From positions 248,001 through 312,000 of the forward strand of contig NZ_JAMXLX010000004.1 of assembly GCF_024055605.1 (NCBI RefSeq): 64,000 bases of DNA. Reading direction: 5' to 3'. Of this stretch, positions 27,229-35,908 are shown in pieces. The notes beneath the pieces were generated by a model, which was not told the origin of the DNA, did no database searches, and worked only from the letters and a program-made list of their open reading frames with translations. The position numbers and the translations under genes are program-made. Every line of letters starts with the position of its first letter. Position 1 is the stretch's first letter. The stretch comes from Ciceribacter sichuanensis. GTDB taxonomy: Bacteria; Pseudomonadota; Alphaproteobacteria; Rhizobiales; Rhizobiaceae.

Positions 27229-27684
27229 GTGGAGACTTATCTTTATCTTGATGTTGCGGATCGCAGGATCGTCGAGGCGCTGGCCGAGGATGCGCGCATC
27301 TCGCTGAAGGAACTTGCGGCGAAGGCGGGTCTCTCGTCGCCCAGTTGTTCGGAACGGCTTCGCCGGCTCGAGGAGCGGGGCGTGCTCACCGGCTACAGCG
27401 CGGATGTGGAGCTGGAGGCGCTCGGTTATCCCCTGCAGGCGATTGTCCGGGTACGCCCGCTGCCGGGCATGCTGCATATCGTCGAGCGGATCATTCAGGA
27501 AACGCCTGAGATCACCGAATGCGACAAGGTGACAGGCGACGATTGCTTCATCTGCCGCATGGCCGTGCGCAGCATGACCGATCTGGATCGCATCCTCGAC
27601 CGCGTCGTGGAGCGGGCGCAGACGAATACGTCGATGATCAAGTCGACCCCGGTGAAGCGACGCCTGCCACCGCCGGTCGGTTAG
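27229..27684 (+). CDS. Lrp/AsnC family transcriptional regulator
   Basis: 151 aa, starting at GTG 27229 behind GGGGAACGGAG. An N-terminal AsnC-type helix-turn-helix (DRRIVEALAEDARISLKELAAKAGLSSPSCSERLRRLEERG) joins a RAM/ligand-binding domain (YPLQAIVRVRPLPGML, ITECDKVTGDDCFICRMAVRSM). Divergent from the DMT transporter, which it probably controls in response to the exported amino acid. Confidence 0.9.
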   Translation: METYLYLDVADRRIVEALAEDARISLKELAAKAGLSSPSCSERLRRLEERGVLTGYSADVELEALGYPLQAIVRVRPLPGMLHIVERIIQETPEITECDKVTGDDCFICRMAVRSMTDLDRILDRVVERAQTNTSMIKSTPVKRRLPPPVG

Positions 27685-27691
27685 GGGATTT

Positions 27692-28597
27692 TCAGAATTC
27701 CGCCATCGGCGAAATGCAGGTCGGCCCGGTCGGATAGATCTCGTCCTGCGCGCGCATCATGAAGACCTGCGATCCGGTATCCGCAATGGCCTCGGATTCC
27801 CATGAAAGCCGATCCGGCGTGACGAATGCCTCGACGGAAGCAGGAGCGATACCGAGGCTGGCAATGATTTCTGCGAGCGGCGGAATGTGGGAGCCAGCGA
27901 CGTCGAGAAGCTGGAACGCTCCGTCATCCGCCAACCGCCACACGACGACGGCTTTGCCATCGGCGAGCAGGGAAAGCGAAATATCCTCGATCAAGTGGCA
28001 GTTCAGCAGGAACATCAGCCGCTGGTCGGCAACGGCAAAGTGGTCGGAAACCGGCATCCGGTCGGCCAGAAGCTTTCGCAGCAGATCGATATCCCTGTCG
28101 ATGTCGAGCAGGCGCGCCGGTCGTGGCGTTCCGGATATTGCCGGTGCCGGCCCCTTGAAGCTGTATTGCGGCAGGATGCGGAAGCCGTGAGGCGTATAGA
28201 GACCGGGCTTGTCCGTGTAGAGCACGATGGCTTCCAGACCCTGCTCTTCGCAACGATCGAGCGTGATGCGGATGAGATCCTGATAGAGGCCCCGGCCGCG
28301 ATATTCCGGCCGCACGGCGCCGGATTGCCACCCGGCAGCCTTGATGGCGCGTCCATCGATCATCAGCGGCATGGAAAAGGCGCTGAGATTGGCGATGCAG
28401 CGGCCGTCGCCGTCGAAATAGGCCGAAGGAAAGCTGGTGCGGTCATGGCCACCCAAACCGTCGAGCGCACTGATATCGACATCGAAGATATCGATGAGCA
28501 GCGTCTTGATCGCCGACCATCCCGCCGGATCGTCGAAATAATCCTGACGGAAGACGAGGCCCGACCTGTCAGCAAGGCCCTTGTCAGAGGGGTTCAT
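27692..28597 (-). CDS. GNAT family N-acetyltransferase (two-domain)
   Basis: 301 aa. The acetyl-CoA loop is visible as [22 protein letters not shown], followed by [19 protein letters not shown]. The large C-terminal part beyond residue 160 resembles Eis-like proteins with extra domains. Its start overlaps the dut stop by 4 bp. Substrate unknown. Confidence 0.82.
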   Translation of the reverse strand: MNPSDKGLADRSGLVFRQDYFDDPAGWSAIKTLLIDIFDVDISALDGLGGHDRTSFPSAYFDGDGRCIANLSAFSMPLMIDGRAIKAAGWQSGAVRPEYRGRGLYQDLIRITLDRCEEQGLEAIVLYTDKPGLYTPHGFRILPQYSFKGPAPAISGTPRPARLLDIDRDIDLLRKLLADRMPVSDHFAVADQRLMFLLNCHLIEDISLSLLADGKAVVVWRLADDGAFQLLDVAGSHIPPLAEIIASLGIAPASVEAFVTPDRLSWESEAIADTGSQVFMMRAQDEIYPTGPTCISPMAEF

Positions 28598-29067
28598 GCC
28601 ACGCCGGTGGAGCCGAAGCCGCCTGCGCCGCGATCGGTGGTGGATGCTTCGGTCGCTTCCTGAACCCGCACCTGCGTCACCGGGGCGATGATCGTCTGGG
28701 CGATGCGCATGCCGCGGGCGATCTCGAAAGGCTCGTCGCCGAGGTTGATCAGCAGCACCTTCACCTCGCCACGATAATCGCTGTCGATGGTGCCGGGCGT
28801 GTTGAGGCAGGTGATGCCGTTTTTGAAGGCAAGGCCGGAACGTGGCCGGATTTGCGCCTCGAACCCTTCCGGGATTTCCATGACGAAGCCGGTCGGAACG
28901 AGCGCGCGCTGTCCGGGCGCAAGCGTCATCGGCTGATCGTCGGAAACGGCGGCTCTGAGATCCATGCCGGCGGCGCCTGCCGTCTCGTAGGCGGGCAGCG
29001 GCAAATCCTGTCCATGAGGCAGGCGGACGAGCTTGAGCGTGGGGCGAATGTCGTTATGAATGTTCAT
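28594..29067 (-). CDS. dut: dUTP diphosphatase
   Basis: 157 aa from the ATG at 29067 with GGAAG upstream. Trimeric dUTPase that turns dUTP into dUMP and keeps uracil out of DNA. The five motifs are in order: [38 protein letters not shown] and the C-terminal [11 protein letters not shown]-loop-like tail. Divergent from prfC. Confidence 0.95.
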   Translation of the reverse strand: MNIHNDIRPTLKLVRLPHGQDLPLPAYETAGAAGMDLRAAVSDDQPMTLAPGQRALVPTGFVMEIPEGFEAQIRPRSGLAFKNGITCLNTPGTIDSDYRGEVKVLLINLGDEPFEIARGMRIAQTIIAPVTQVRVQEATEASTTDRGAGGFGSTGVA

Positions 29068-29159
29068 GCTTCCATTAGTTTGCGCGCGAAAGCCGCAGGT
29101 CAATTGCATTGCCGGCCTTTAGTCGCTAGATACGCGGCAATTCCACAGGATTCACACTC

Positions 29160-30743
29160 ATGGCTGAAACGCTCGCAGAGGCGGTATCCCGCCGCCGCAC
29201 TTTCGCGATCATCGCGCATCCGGACGCCGGCAAAACCACGCTTACCGAAAAGCTGCTGCTGTTCGGCGGCGCGATCCAGCTCGCCGGTGAGGTTAAGGCC
29301 AAGAAGGATCGCATCCAGACCCGTTCGGACTGGATGAAGATCGAGCGCGAGCGCGGCATCTCGGTCGTCACCTCGGTGATGACCTTCGAATATGAAGGCA
29401 ATGTCTTCAACATTCTCGATACGCCCGGTCACGAGGACTTCGCCGACGATACCTATCGCACGCTGACGGCCGTCGACGCGGCCGTCATGGTCATCGATGC
29501 CGCCAAGGGTATCGAGCCGCGGACGCTGAAGCTCTTCGAAGTCTGCCGCATGCGCGACATCCCGATCATCACCTTCATCAACAAGATGGACCGCGAAAGC
29601 CGCGATCCCTTCGAGATCCTGGACGAGGTCGAGGAAAAGCTGGCGCTCGATACCGCGCCCGTCACTTGGCCGGTCGGCCGGTCCAAGACCTTCTGCGGTT
29701 CCTACAATCTCGCGGGCAACACCTATCGCGGCTCTGATACGCAGGTCGAGCCGACGCCGGTCAATGGACCGCAGGCGGTTGCAGATCATTTGCCGGAAAA
29801 CGAACGCAAGGTTTTCATCGACGAGCTGGAACTTGCTCGCGAGGCCTGCCGTCCCTTCGACCGCGAGGCTTTCCTTGAGGGGCACATGACTCCGGTCTTC
29901 TTCGGCTCGGCCTTGAAGAATTTCGGTGTTCGCGACCTCATCAACGCTCTCGGCGCATTCGCGCCGCCGCCGCGCGATCAGGTGGCCGATATCCGCACCG
30001 TCCATGCGGCGGAAGACAAGATGACGGCCTTCGTCTTCAAGATCCAGGCCAACATGGACCCGAACCATCGCGACCGCATCGCCTTTGCCCGCATCTGCTC
30101 GGGTAAGCTGGAACGCGGCATGAAGGCAAGGCTCGCGCGCACCGGCAAGCAGCTCGGTCTCACCGCGCCGCAATTCTTCTTCGCCTCCCAGCGACAGCTT
30201 GCCGATACGGCCTATGCCGGTGACGTGGTCGGCATTCCTAACCACGGCACACTGCGCATCGGTGACACGCTGACCGAAGGCGAACCGCTGGTGTTCCAGG
30301 GCGTGCCGAACTTCTCGCCGGAAATCCTGCGCCGCGTGCGTCTGGAAGATGCGATGAAGGCGAAGAAGCTCAAGGAAGCCCTGCAGCAGATGGCCGAAGA
30401 GGGCGTCGTCCAGCTCTTCCAGCCGGAAGACGGTTCGCCCGCCATCGTCGGCGTCGTCGGCGCGCTGCAGCTCGACGTTTTGAAGGAACGTCTGTCGGCG
30501 GAATATGGCCTGCCGGTTTCTTTTGAAATGTCGCGCTTCTCGGTCTGCCGCTGGATCTCCGCAGAGCAGGTGGCCGATCTGGACAAGTTCATGTCGTCTC
30601 ATCGCGGCGATATCTGCCGCGACCTCGACGGCGATCCGGTCTTCATGGCGCAGGACGGTTTCTCGCTGCGTTACGAGTCCGAGCGCTCTCCGGCCATCAA
30701 GATGGTTGCGATCAAGGAATATCACGTCGCCAAGGCGGCGTGA
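29160..30743 (+). CDS. prfC: Peptide chain release factor 3
   Basis: 527 aa translational GTPase that removes RF1/RF2 from the ribosome. G1 is AHPDAGKTT (residues 19-27), G2 lies in ERGISVVTS, G3 is DTPGHEDF and G4 is NKMD; domains II and III follow and end in EYHVAKAA. Full length. Note that a long antisense frame runs opposite this gene; it is a codon-bias shadow. Confidence 0.96.
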   Translation: MAETLAEAVSRRRTFAIIAHPDAGKTTLTEKLLLFGGAIQLAGEVKAKKDRIQTRSDWMKIERERGISVVTSVMTFEYEGNVFNILDTPGHEDFADDTYRTLTAVDAAVMVIDAAKGIEPRTLKLFEVCRMRDIPIITFINKMDRESRDPFEILDEVEEKLALDTAPVTWPVGRSKTFCGSYNLAGNTYRGSDTQVEPTPVNGPQAVADHLPENERKVFIDELELAREACRPFDREAFLEGHMTPVFFGSALKNFGVRDLINALGAFAPPPRDQVADIRTVHAAEDKMTAFVFKIQANMDPNHRDRIAFARICSGKLERGMKARLARTGKQLGLTAPQFFFASQRQLADTAYAGDVVGIPNHGTLRIGDTLTEGEPLVFQGVPNFSPEILRRVRLEDAMKAKKLKEALQQMAEEGVVQLFQPEDGSPAIVGVVGALQLDVLKERLSAEYGLPVSFEMSRFSVCRWISAEQVADLDKFMSSHRGDICRDLDGDPVFMAQDGFSLRYESERSPAIKMVAIKEYHVAKAA

Positions 30744-30774
30744 TATCGGCTTAAACAATTCGTAACGGGGCTGG

Positions 30775-31449
30775 TCAGGCTTCCCTGACGATCCGCATCT
30801 CGCCGGCGCCGTCGAGATGCACCGTCATGCCTTCGTAGGAGGCGATCGTCGGGTGGAACGTTTCCATCCTGTGGCTGTGGGTAGCCGTGACCACCATTAC
30901 ATCAGCCCCTGCGGCTTCAGCAGCCTTCACGCCTGCCGTTACATCTTCGAATACGAGGCAGCGCGACGACTGCACGTCGAGATTTCGGGCTGCGAGCAGA
31001 TAGCCGGCCGGGTCCGGCTTGCCGATCTTCACATCCTCTGCGGTGATGATTCTTGGCGGCTGCGGCAGGCCGGCGGCCTCGATCCGCGCCCGCGCCAGCG
31101 CGATGGGCGCAGATGTCACGATGGCCCAGCGCGACGACGGCAGCGCGTTGAGGAAATCGACTGCGCCGGGAATTGGCACGACCCCCTCGACATCCTCGAT
31201 CTCGCCGCGCTCGATTTCCAGCGCTTCCGCTTCGACATCGATGCCCGGCAGGCCAAGGCCTCGGATGGTGTCGATGCCGCGCTTGCCGTGCATCGTCGGT
31301 AGGAAGGCCTCGACATCGAGCCCCTGTCGTTCGGCCCACCGGCTCCAGACTCGCTCGGCCGCTGCAATGGAATTGAGCAGCGTGCCGTCCATGTCGAAGA
31401 GAAAGCCGGCATAGCGCTTGTCGAAGACTGTCGTTCCGCTGGTGGTCAA
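30775..31449 (-). CDS. HAD-superfamily sugar-phosphatase-like hydrolase
   Basis: 224 aa. I place the start at TTG 31449, since GAGGAG lies 8 nt upstream and the protein then begins MTTSGTTVFDKRYAGFLFDMDGT. HAD motif I is DMDGT (Asp 19 and 21), motif II is in AIVTSAP, motif III Lys in KIGKPDPAGYLLAA and motif IV in CLVFEDVTAGVKAA. The cap type and motifs resemble YniC/YfbT-like sugar phosphatases. It is divergent from the thiamine operon; a phosphatase for a thiamine intermediate is possible but not shown. Confidence 0.85.
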   Translation of the reverse strand: MTTSGTTVFDKRYAGFLFDMDGTLLNSIAAAERVWSRWAERQGLDVEAFLPTMHGKRGIDTIRGLGLPGIDVEAEALEIERGEIEDVEGVVPIPGAVDFLNALPSSRWAIVTSAPIALARARIEAAGLPQPPRIITAEDVKIGKPDPAGYLLAARNLDVQSSRCLVFEDVTAGVKAAEAAGADVMVVTATHSHRMETFHPTIASYEGMTVHLDGAGEMRIVREA

Positions 31450-31622
31450 TTTCGGCTCCTCGAGGCAGGTGATCGCGATTGGCAAGGAGATAGCCGGTTT
31501 TGACTGAGGCGGCAAACGCTTGAGGTTCAAAACCGCGTGGGGGAGAGGGGCGTTCATTTCCGTTCGGCTTTCCAAAGCATGTCGCGCTGAACGCCTGTCC
31601 TGATTGAGTTTTATCCCCCGGG

Positions 31623-31650
31623 GTGACAGCCGGCGTGGCGCGGTCTATAA
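31623..31650 (+). promoter_or_regulatory. Candidate promoter of the thiMED operon
   Basis: GTGACA (31623-31628), 16-bp spacer, CTATAA (31645-31650); this would start the RNA just before the TPP aptamer. Confidence 0.45.
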
Positions 31651-31662
31651 CGGCATCGTTGA

Positions 31663-31742
31663 GAGACAGGGGCGCTCGTCGCAAGACGGGCTGAGACGCA
31701 CCCTTCGAACCTGAACCAGATAATGCTGGCGGAGGGAGTCGC
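31663..31742 (+). ncRNA. TPP riboswitch (THI element)
   Basis: The thiamine pyrophosphate aptamer core is easily read: ACAGGGGCGC, then GGGCTGAGA, CACCCTTCGAACCTGAACC, and AGATAATGCTGGCGGAGGGAG. The CTGAGA pyrimidine-sensor loop and the GATAATGC element are exact. It precedes thiM, thiE and thiD, the salvage branch expected under its control. The expression platform is the hairpin at 31786-31811. Confidence 0.96.
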
Positions 31743-31785
31743 TCGGGACCGCTCACCCGTCTTCGTGACTGTCGCGTTCCTGCCG

Positions 31786-31811
31786 ATTTGCCCCGCCTGA
31801 AAGGGGCAAAT
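31786..31811 (+). promoter_or_regulatory. Ribosome-site-sequestering hairpin of the TPP riboswitch
   Basis: Perfect 9-bp arms ATTTGCCCC (31786-31794) and GGGGCAAAT (31803-31811) with an 8-nt loop. The 3' arm contains the GGGG Shine-Dalgarno of thiM and the AT of its start codon, so folding blocks translation. This fits translational OFF control by bound TPP. Confidence 0.8.
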
Positions 31812-32613
31812 GAACGAGATCCAGTTTCCCGGAAACCTGCTGCGCGAGATGCGCGAGGCCGCGCCATTGGTGCAATGCATCACCAATTACGTCGCGATGA
31901 ACATCGCCGCCAATGTGCTTCTGGCCGCAGGCGCATCGCCTGCCATGGTCCATGCGGAAGAGGAGGCCGGCGAATTCGCGGGCTTCGCCGGTGCGCTCAC
32001 CGTCAATATCGGCACGGCCTCGCCGCAATGGATTGCCGGCATGAAGGCGGCGATCGGGGGGGCGACTGCCGCCCGCCGGCCATGGGTGCTCGACCCGGTC
32101 GCCCATTTCGCAACCGCCTATCGCCGCAGGGCGACAGCCGAGCTTCTGGCGCTCGCCCCGACGGTGATCCGCGGCAACGCCTCCGAAATCATCTCCCTTG
32201 CAGGCGGCACGAGCAGCGCGAAGGGCGTCGATAGCCGCGATCCGGTAGAGCTTGCCGAGGAAGCGGCAAATGAACTGGCCGAGCGTCAGGCATGCGTTGT
32301 TGCGGTGACCGGCGCGACCGACTTCGTCACCGATGGCCGCCATGCGGTCAGGCTTTCCGGCGGCTCAGTGCTGATGCCGAAGGTGACGGCGCTCGGTTGC
32401 TCGCTCACATGCCTGGTCGGTGCCTATGTCGCCATCCGTCCAGAAGATCCGCTTTCGGCAACCGTCGCGGCGCTCGCGCATTTTGCCGTGGCTGGTGAAA
32501 GGGCGGCTTCGGGATCGGATGGTCCGGGTTCGTTTGGCTGGCGCTTCGTCGATGCGCTAGCCGCCCTCACTCCGCAGGCTCTGGATGCCGAAGCAAGGAT
32601 CGAACGGCTATGA
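31810..32613 (+). CDS. thiM: Hydroxyethylthiazole kinase
   Basis: 267 aa ribokinase-like enzyme that phosphorylates the thiazole alcohol for thiamine salvage. Typical: PLVQCITNYVAMNIAANVLLAAGASPAMVHA, NIGT, WVLDPVAHF, VIRGNASEI, GATDFVTDG, and TALGCSLTCLVGA carrying the catalytic Cys/Gly loop. Its start codon is inside the riboswitch hairpin. Overlaps thiE by 4 bp. Confidence 0.95.
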   Translation: MNEIQFPGNLLREMREAAPLVQCITNYVAMNIAANVLLAAGASPAMVHAEEEAGEFAGFAGALTVNIGTASPQWIAGMKAAIGGATAARRPWVLDPVAHFATAYRRRATAELLALAPTVIRGNASEIISLAGGTSSAKGVDSRDPVELAEEAANELAERQACVVAVTGATDFVTDGRHAVRLSGGSVLMPKVTALGCSLTCLVGAYVAIRPEDPLSATVAALAHFAVAGERAASGSDGPGSFGWRFVDALAALTPQALDAEARIERL

Positions 32614-33245
32614 GAAACGTCGATCTCTCCCTCTATCTCGTTCTCGACCCCGTTCTCTGCGAGCCGATCGGCATGGTGGAAACGGCACGGCTCGCCGTTG
32701 CCGGCGGCGCGACGCTGGTGCAGCTGCGCGACAAGAAGGCGACGACGCACAAGATGATCGAGACCGGCCGGGCGCTGAAGGCCGCTCTCGCCGGCTCGGG
32801 CGTGCCGCTCATCGTCAACGACGATGTCGAGGCAGCGATTGCCATCGGCGCCGACGGTGTCCATGTCGGCCAGAACGACATGCCGGTTGCCGAGGTCCGT
32901 AAGCTGATCGGGCCGGAGATGATTCTCGGTCTTTCCATCGGCAGTGTCGAACTGGCCAATGCGCTCGATCCGTCGGTTGTCGATCATGTCGGCGTCGGGC
33001 CTGTTTTCCCGACCTCGACCAAGCCCGGCCATCCCCCGGCTATCGGCTTCGAAGGACTTGCGGCAGTCACTGCGGCAAGCCCGGTGCCGGTCGTCGGCAT
33101 CGGCGGGCTGAAACTCCAGCATGTCGCCGATACGCTTGCAACGGGCGCGGCCGGCCTTGCCGTCGTCTCTGCCATCTGCGGCCAGCCGGACTCCGCATCG
33201 GCGACCATGGAGCTTGCAGAGGCGATCCGGAGGGCGCGTAGATGA
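32610..33245 (+). CDS. thiE: Thiamine-phosphate synthase
   Basis: 211 aa TIM barrel that couples HMP-pyrophosphate and thiazole phosphate into thiamine phosphate. Family marks: VQLRDKKATTHKMIE, PLIVNDDVEAAIAIGADGVHVGQ, GVGPVFPTSTKPGHPPAIG and VVGIGGL. Overlaps both neighbours by 4 bp, so thiMED is translated as a coupled unit. Confidence 0.95.
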   Translation: MRNVDLSLYLVLDPVLCEPIGMVETARLAVAGGATLVQLRDKKATTHKMIETGRALKAALAGSGVPLIVNDDVEAAIAIGADGVHVGQNDMPVAEVRKLIGPEMILGLSIGSVELANALDPSVVDHVGVGPVFPTSTKPGHPPAIGFEGLAAVTAASPVPVVGIGGLKLQHVADTLATGAAGLAVVSAICGQPDSASATMELAEAIRRARR

Positions 33246-34072
33246 TCCGCAATGTGCTGTCCATCGCTGGCTCAGATCCTTCGGGCGGAGCTGGCATTCA
33301 GGCTGACCTCAAGGCCTTTTCCGCCTGCGGCGTCTACGGCATGGCCGCGTTGACGGCGCTGACGGCCCAGAACACCACGGGCGTCTCTGGCGTGCATGCC
33401 GTGCCGCCGGAATTCGTGGCCGAGCAGATCCGCATGGTCTTTGCCGACGTGCGGGTCGATGCGGTCAAGATCGGCATGATCGCCAATGCCGGCATTGCCC
33501 GCGCGGTCGCCGGCGTGCTGGCGGATCATCCTGATGTGCCAGTGGTGCTCGATCCGGTGATGATTGCCAAGGGTGGTGCGGCCTTGCTCGACGTATCGGC
33601 GGTCACTGCCTTGACCGAATGCCTGTTGCCGCTGGCGACGCTACTGACCCCGAACCTGCCGGAGGCTGCGGCCCTGCTTGGCGTGGGAGAAGCCCTCGAT
33701 CGAATGGCCATAGCGGAACAGGGGGCGGCTCTGCTTGCGCTTGGTCCCGCTGCCGTCCTCGTCAAGGGCGGGCATCTCGAAGGGCCGGAAAGCCCGGATG
33801 TTCTCGTCTCGAGGGAGGGAACGCACTGGTTCGAGGCGCCGCGCGTCGTAACGAAGAACACCCATGGCACGGGTTGCTCGCTATCGAGTGCAATCGCCGC
33901 CGGTCTCGCCAAGGGATTGTCTCCAGTCGAGGCCGTCGCCGCCGCGAAATCCTGGCTCGCTGGAGCGGTTGCTGCATCGGGCGAGCTTTCCGTCGGCTCC
34001 GGCCACGGGCCGGTGCATCATTTTCATGTGCTCTGGGAGGAAAGACCTACGGCATCTTGGAATCGAGCGTGA
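33242..34072 (+). CDS. thiD: Hydroxymethylpyrimidine/phosphomethylpyrimidine kinase
   Basis: 276 aa ribokinase-fold enzyme that phosphorylates HMP twice. Clear marks: NVLSIAGSDPSGGAGIQADLKAF, VDAVKIGMI, VVLDPVMIAKGGAALL, LTPNLPEAAALLG and the anion-hole/catalytic NTHGTGCSLSSAIAAGLAKG. Its last 26 bp overlap the 3' end of the convergent flavin reductase gene. Last gene of the thiMED operon. Confidence 0.95.
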   Translation: MIRNVLSIAGSDPSGGAGIQADLKAFSACGVYGMAALTALTAQNTTGVSGVHAVPPEFVAEQIRMVFADVRVDAVKIGMIANAGIARAVAGVLADHPDVPVVLDPVMIAKGGAALLDVSAVTALTECLLPLATLLTPNLPEAAALLGVGEALDRMAIAEQGAALLALGPAAVLVKGGHLEGPESPDVLVSREGTHWFEAPRVVTKNTHGTGCSLSSAIAAGLAKGLSPVEAVAAAKSWLAGAVAASGELSVGSGHGPVHHFHVLWEERPTASWNRA

Positions 34073-34577
34073 TGTCCTCGCCATCGACGGCGAAGGTGCC
34101 GTAACCCTTGTGGTGAATGGTTTTCGGTGAAGGTCTGGCCGGATCGTGCCAAGCCTTCACTACTTCCAAAACGAAGAGGTTGTAGCGTTTGACGAAATCC
34201 TGATCGACGACCTTGCATTCGAGGTTGGCGAAGCATTCGGCGATAAGGGGTGCGGAAACCTTCGCCGCCGGAAGCGCCGTCAGCCCGATGTCCGCGAACT
34301 TGTCGGTGTCGCGTCCCGAGCAATTGCCGATGGCCACCACCTTCTCGGCCATGTCCGCGGAAGGAATGGCGATCACGCATTCCTCCGTCCTCGTGAGTGC
34401 GATGAAGCTGTAATCGGCGCCGCTGACGATGCACGCGGTCCGCGGCGGGGTGAATTCCATCATCATGTGCCACGACATCGTCATGACATTGGCTTTGCCG
34501 TCGTAGCTTGTGGTGAGCAGGACGACAGGACCCGGCTCGATCAGCTGATAAACCTTGGAAAGCGGGAATTCCTTCAT
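34047..34577 (-). CDS. Flavin reductase-like FMN-binding protein
   Basis: 176 aa. Split-barrel flavin reductase domain: VVLLTTSYDGKANVMTMSWHMMMEFTPPRTACIVSG, followed by IGNCSGRDTDKF and LIAECFANLECKVVD. Members use NAD(P)H to reduce flavin or bind FMN; partner unknown. Converges on and overlaps thiD by 26 bp. Confidence 0.87.
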   Translation of the reverse strand: MKEFPLSKVYQLIEPGPVVLLTTSYDGKANVMTMSWHMMMEFTPPRTACIVSGADYSFIALTRTEECVIAIPSADMAEKVVAIGNCSGRDTDKFADIGLTALPAAKVSAPLIAECFANLECKVVDQDFVKRYNLFVLEVVKAWHDPARPSPKTIHHKGYGTFAVDGEDITLDSKMP

Positions 34578-34679
34578 CGCGGCACCTCTGGCGGCTCTGT
34601 GCCGGTACGGTTTGCGAGCCTCACATGAGACAGACTAGACTCTGCGTCTCAGGCTGTCGACGGCCGAAAATGCCGCAAC

Positions 34680-34698
34680 GCCGGACACAAGGTCCGGC
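34680..34698 (-). terminator. Hairpin downstream of pirin gene
   Basis: 7-bp stem GCCGGAC / GTCCGGC, 5-nt loop, 31 bp past the pirin stop; on the minus strand GTTGCGGCATTTT follows. Likely terminator. Confidence 0.6.
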
Positions 34699-34728
34699 AT
34701 TGGACATGGATGTTTTCGTGACGAGACG

Positions 34729-35640
34729 TTAGTGGTCGGCCTTGATGAAGGTGCCGTTCTGCAGCTCGCGCATCGCCTGCATCAGTTCTTCGCGCGTGTT
34801 CATCACGATCGGACCATGCCATGCGACCGGCTCCTTGATTGGCTTGCCGGTCACGAGCAGGAAGCGGATGCCCTCATCGCCGGCCTGCACGGTCACTTCG
34901 TCGCCGGTGTCGAAGACCACGAGCGTCCGGTTGCCCGAGAGATCGCGGATATTCAGCTCCTCTCCCTGATACTCCTTTTCGACCTTGACGCCGAAGGGCT
35001 TCGAGGCGTCGCGGAAGGTGCCGGACCCCGCGAAGATATAAGCGAAAGCCGAGCGATAGGTGTCAACAGGAATGCTCTTGCGCTTGCCCGGCGGCACGGA
35101 AATATCGAGATAGACCGGCTCCGCGGCGATCCCGTCGACCGGGCCGCTCTTGCCCCAGAAACTGCCGGAGATCACCCGGACGGACGTGCCGTCGTCATCG
35201 ACCACGACGGGAATATCCGCCGACTTGATGTCCTGATAGCGCGGCGCGGTCATCTTCAGCGACGAGGGCAGGTTGGCCCAGAGCTGGAAGCCGTGCATTT
35301 TGCCGGCGAAATCGCCCTTCGGCATTTCCTGGTGCATGATGCCGCTGCCGGCAGTCATCCACTGCAGGTCGCCTGCGCCGAGCAGGCCCTGGTTGCCGAG
35401 GCTATCGCCATGCTCGACGGTGCCGGCGAGCACATAGGTGATCGTCTCGATGCCGCGATGCGGATGCCAGGGGAAGCCGCGGATATAATCCGACGGATTG
35501 TCGTTCCTGAAATCGTCCATCATCAGGAAGGGGTCGGTCATCGACGGGTCGCCGAAACCGAAGACGCGATGCAGCTTCACGCCGGCGCCTTCCATGGTGG
35601 GCGTGGCGCGGCTCTCATGCTTGACGGGGCGAATGGACAT
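34729..35640 (-). CDS. Pirin family protein
   Basis: 303 aa bicupin. The N-terminal cupin holds the pirin metal site: FPWHPHRGIETITYVLAG, then GAGDLQWMTAGSGIMHQEMP (three His and one Glu), with the C-terminal cupin from about residue 170 (GPVDGIAAEPVYLDISVPPG). Bacterial pirins act as quercetinases or as regulators of central metabolism enzymes. Role here unknown. Divergent from the amidotransferase, with a Pho-box-like site between them. Confidence 0.88.
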   Translation of the reverse strand: MSIRPVKHESRATPTMEGAGVKLHRVFGFGDPSMTDPFLMMDDFRNDNPSDYIRGFPWHPHRGIETITYVLAGTVEHGDSLGNQGLLGAGDLQWMTAGSGIMHQEMPKGDFAGKMHGFQLWANLPSSLKMTAPRYQDIKSADIPVVVDDDGTSVRVISGSFWGKSGPVDGIAAEPVYLDISVPPGKRKSIPVDTYRSAFAYIFAGSGTFRDASKPFGVKVEKEYQGEELNIRDLSGNRTLVVFDTGDEVTVQAGDEGIRFLLVTGKPIKEPVAWHGPIVMNTREELMQAMRELQNGTFIKADH

Positions 35641-35773
35641 TGTTCCTGCTCCTTTGGGGCGCGTTTCTCACTTGGCGTCCAATATAGTCGAACCTTGGCT
35701 GCTCCGAAGAGGTGCGGCGGGAACGCAGTGTTCACAAAACGAAATGCCGCAGTGCAAAAAGTGATTGCCGACG

Positions 35774-35791
35774 CTGTCAGAATTCTGTCAT
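35774..35791 (+). promoter_or_regulatory. Pho-box-like direct repeat before the amidotransferase
   Basis: CTGTCAG (35774-35780), AATT, CTGTCAT (35785-35791): two heptamers at 11-bp spacing with 13 of 14 positions matching CTGTCAT. A candidate -10 (TATACT, 35808-35813) stands 16 bp downstream, in the plus direction. The central CAGAATTCTG is also a perfect palindrome, so another regulator is possible. Confidence 0.55.
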
Positions 35792-35908
35792 CAATAATGC
35801 AGGTGTTTATACTTCGCTAACTATTCAAGCGAAAACTGATGGGATCGATATGCCCGTCTTTTCGCAACGGCAACCGCTCTGGCCGGCGGTCCATGGAGTA
35901 CAGGAAGA

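Noticed and set aside
29100-30758. 552-codon open frame on the minus strand opposite prfC
   Set aside because: Exact antisense of a certain gene in GC-rich DNA; composition is codon-bias shadow (His/Arg/Asp-rich) with no domain.
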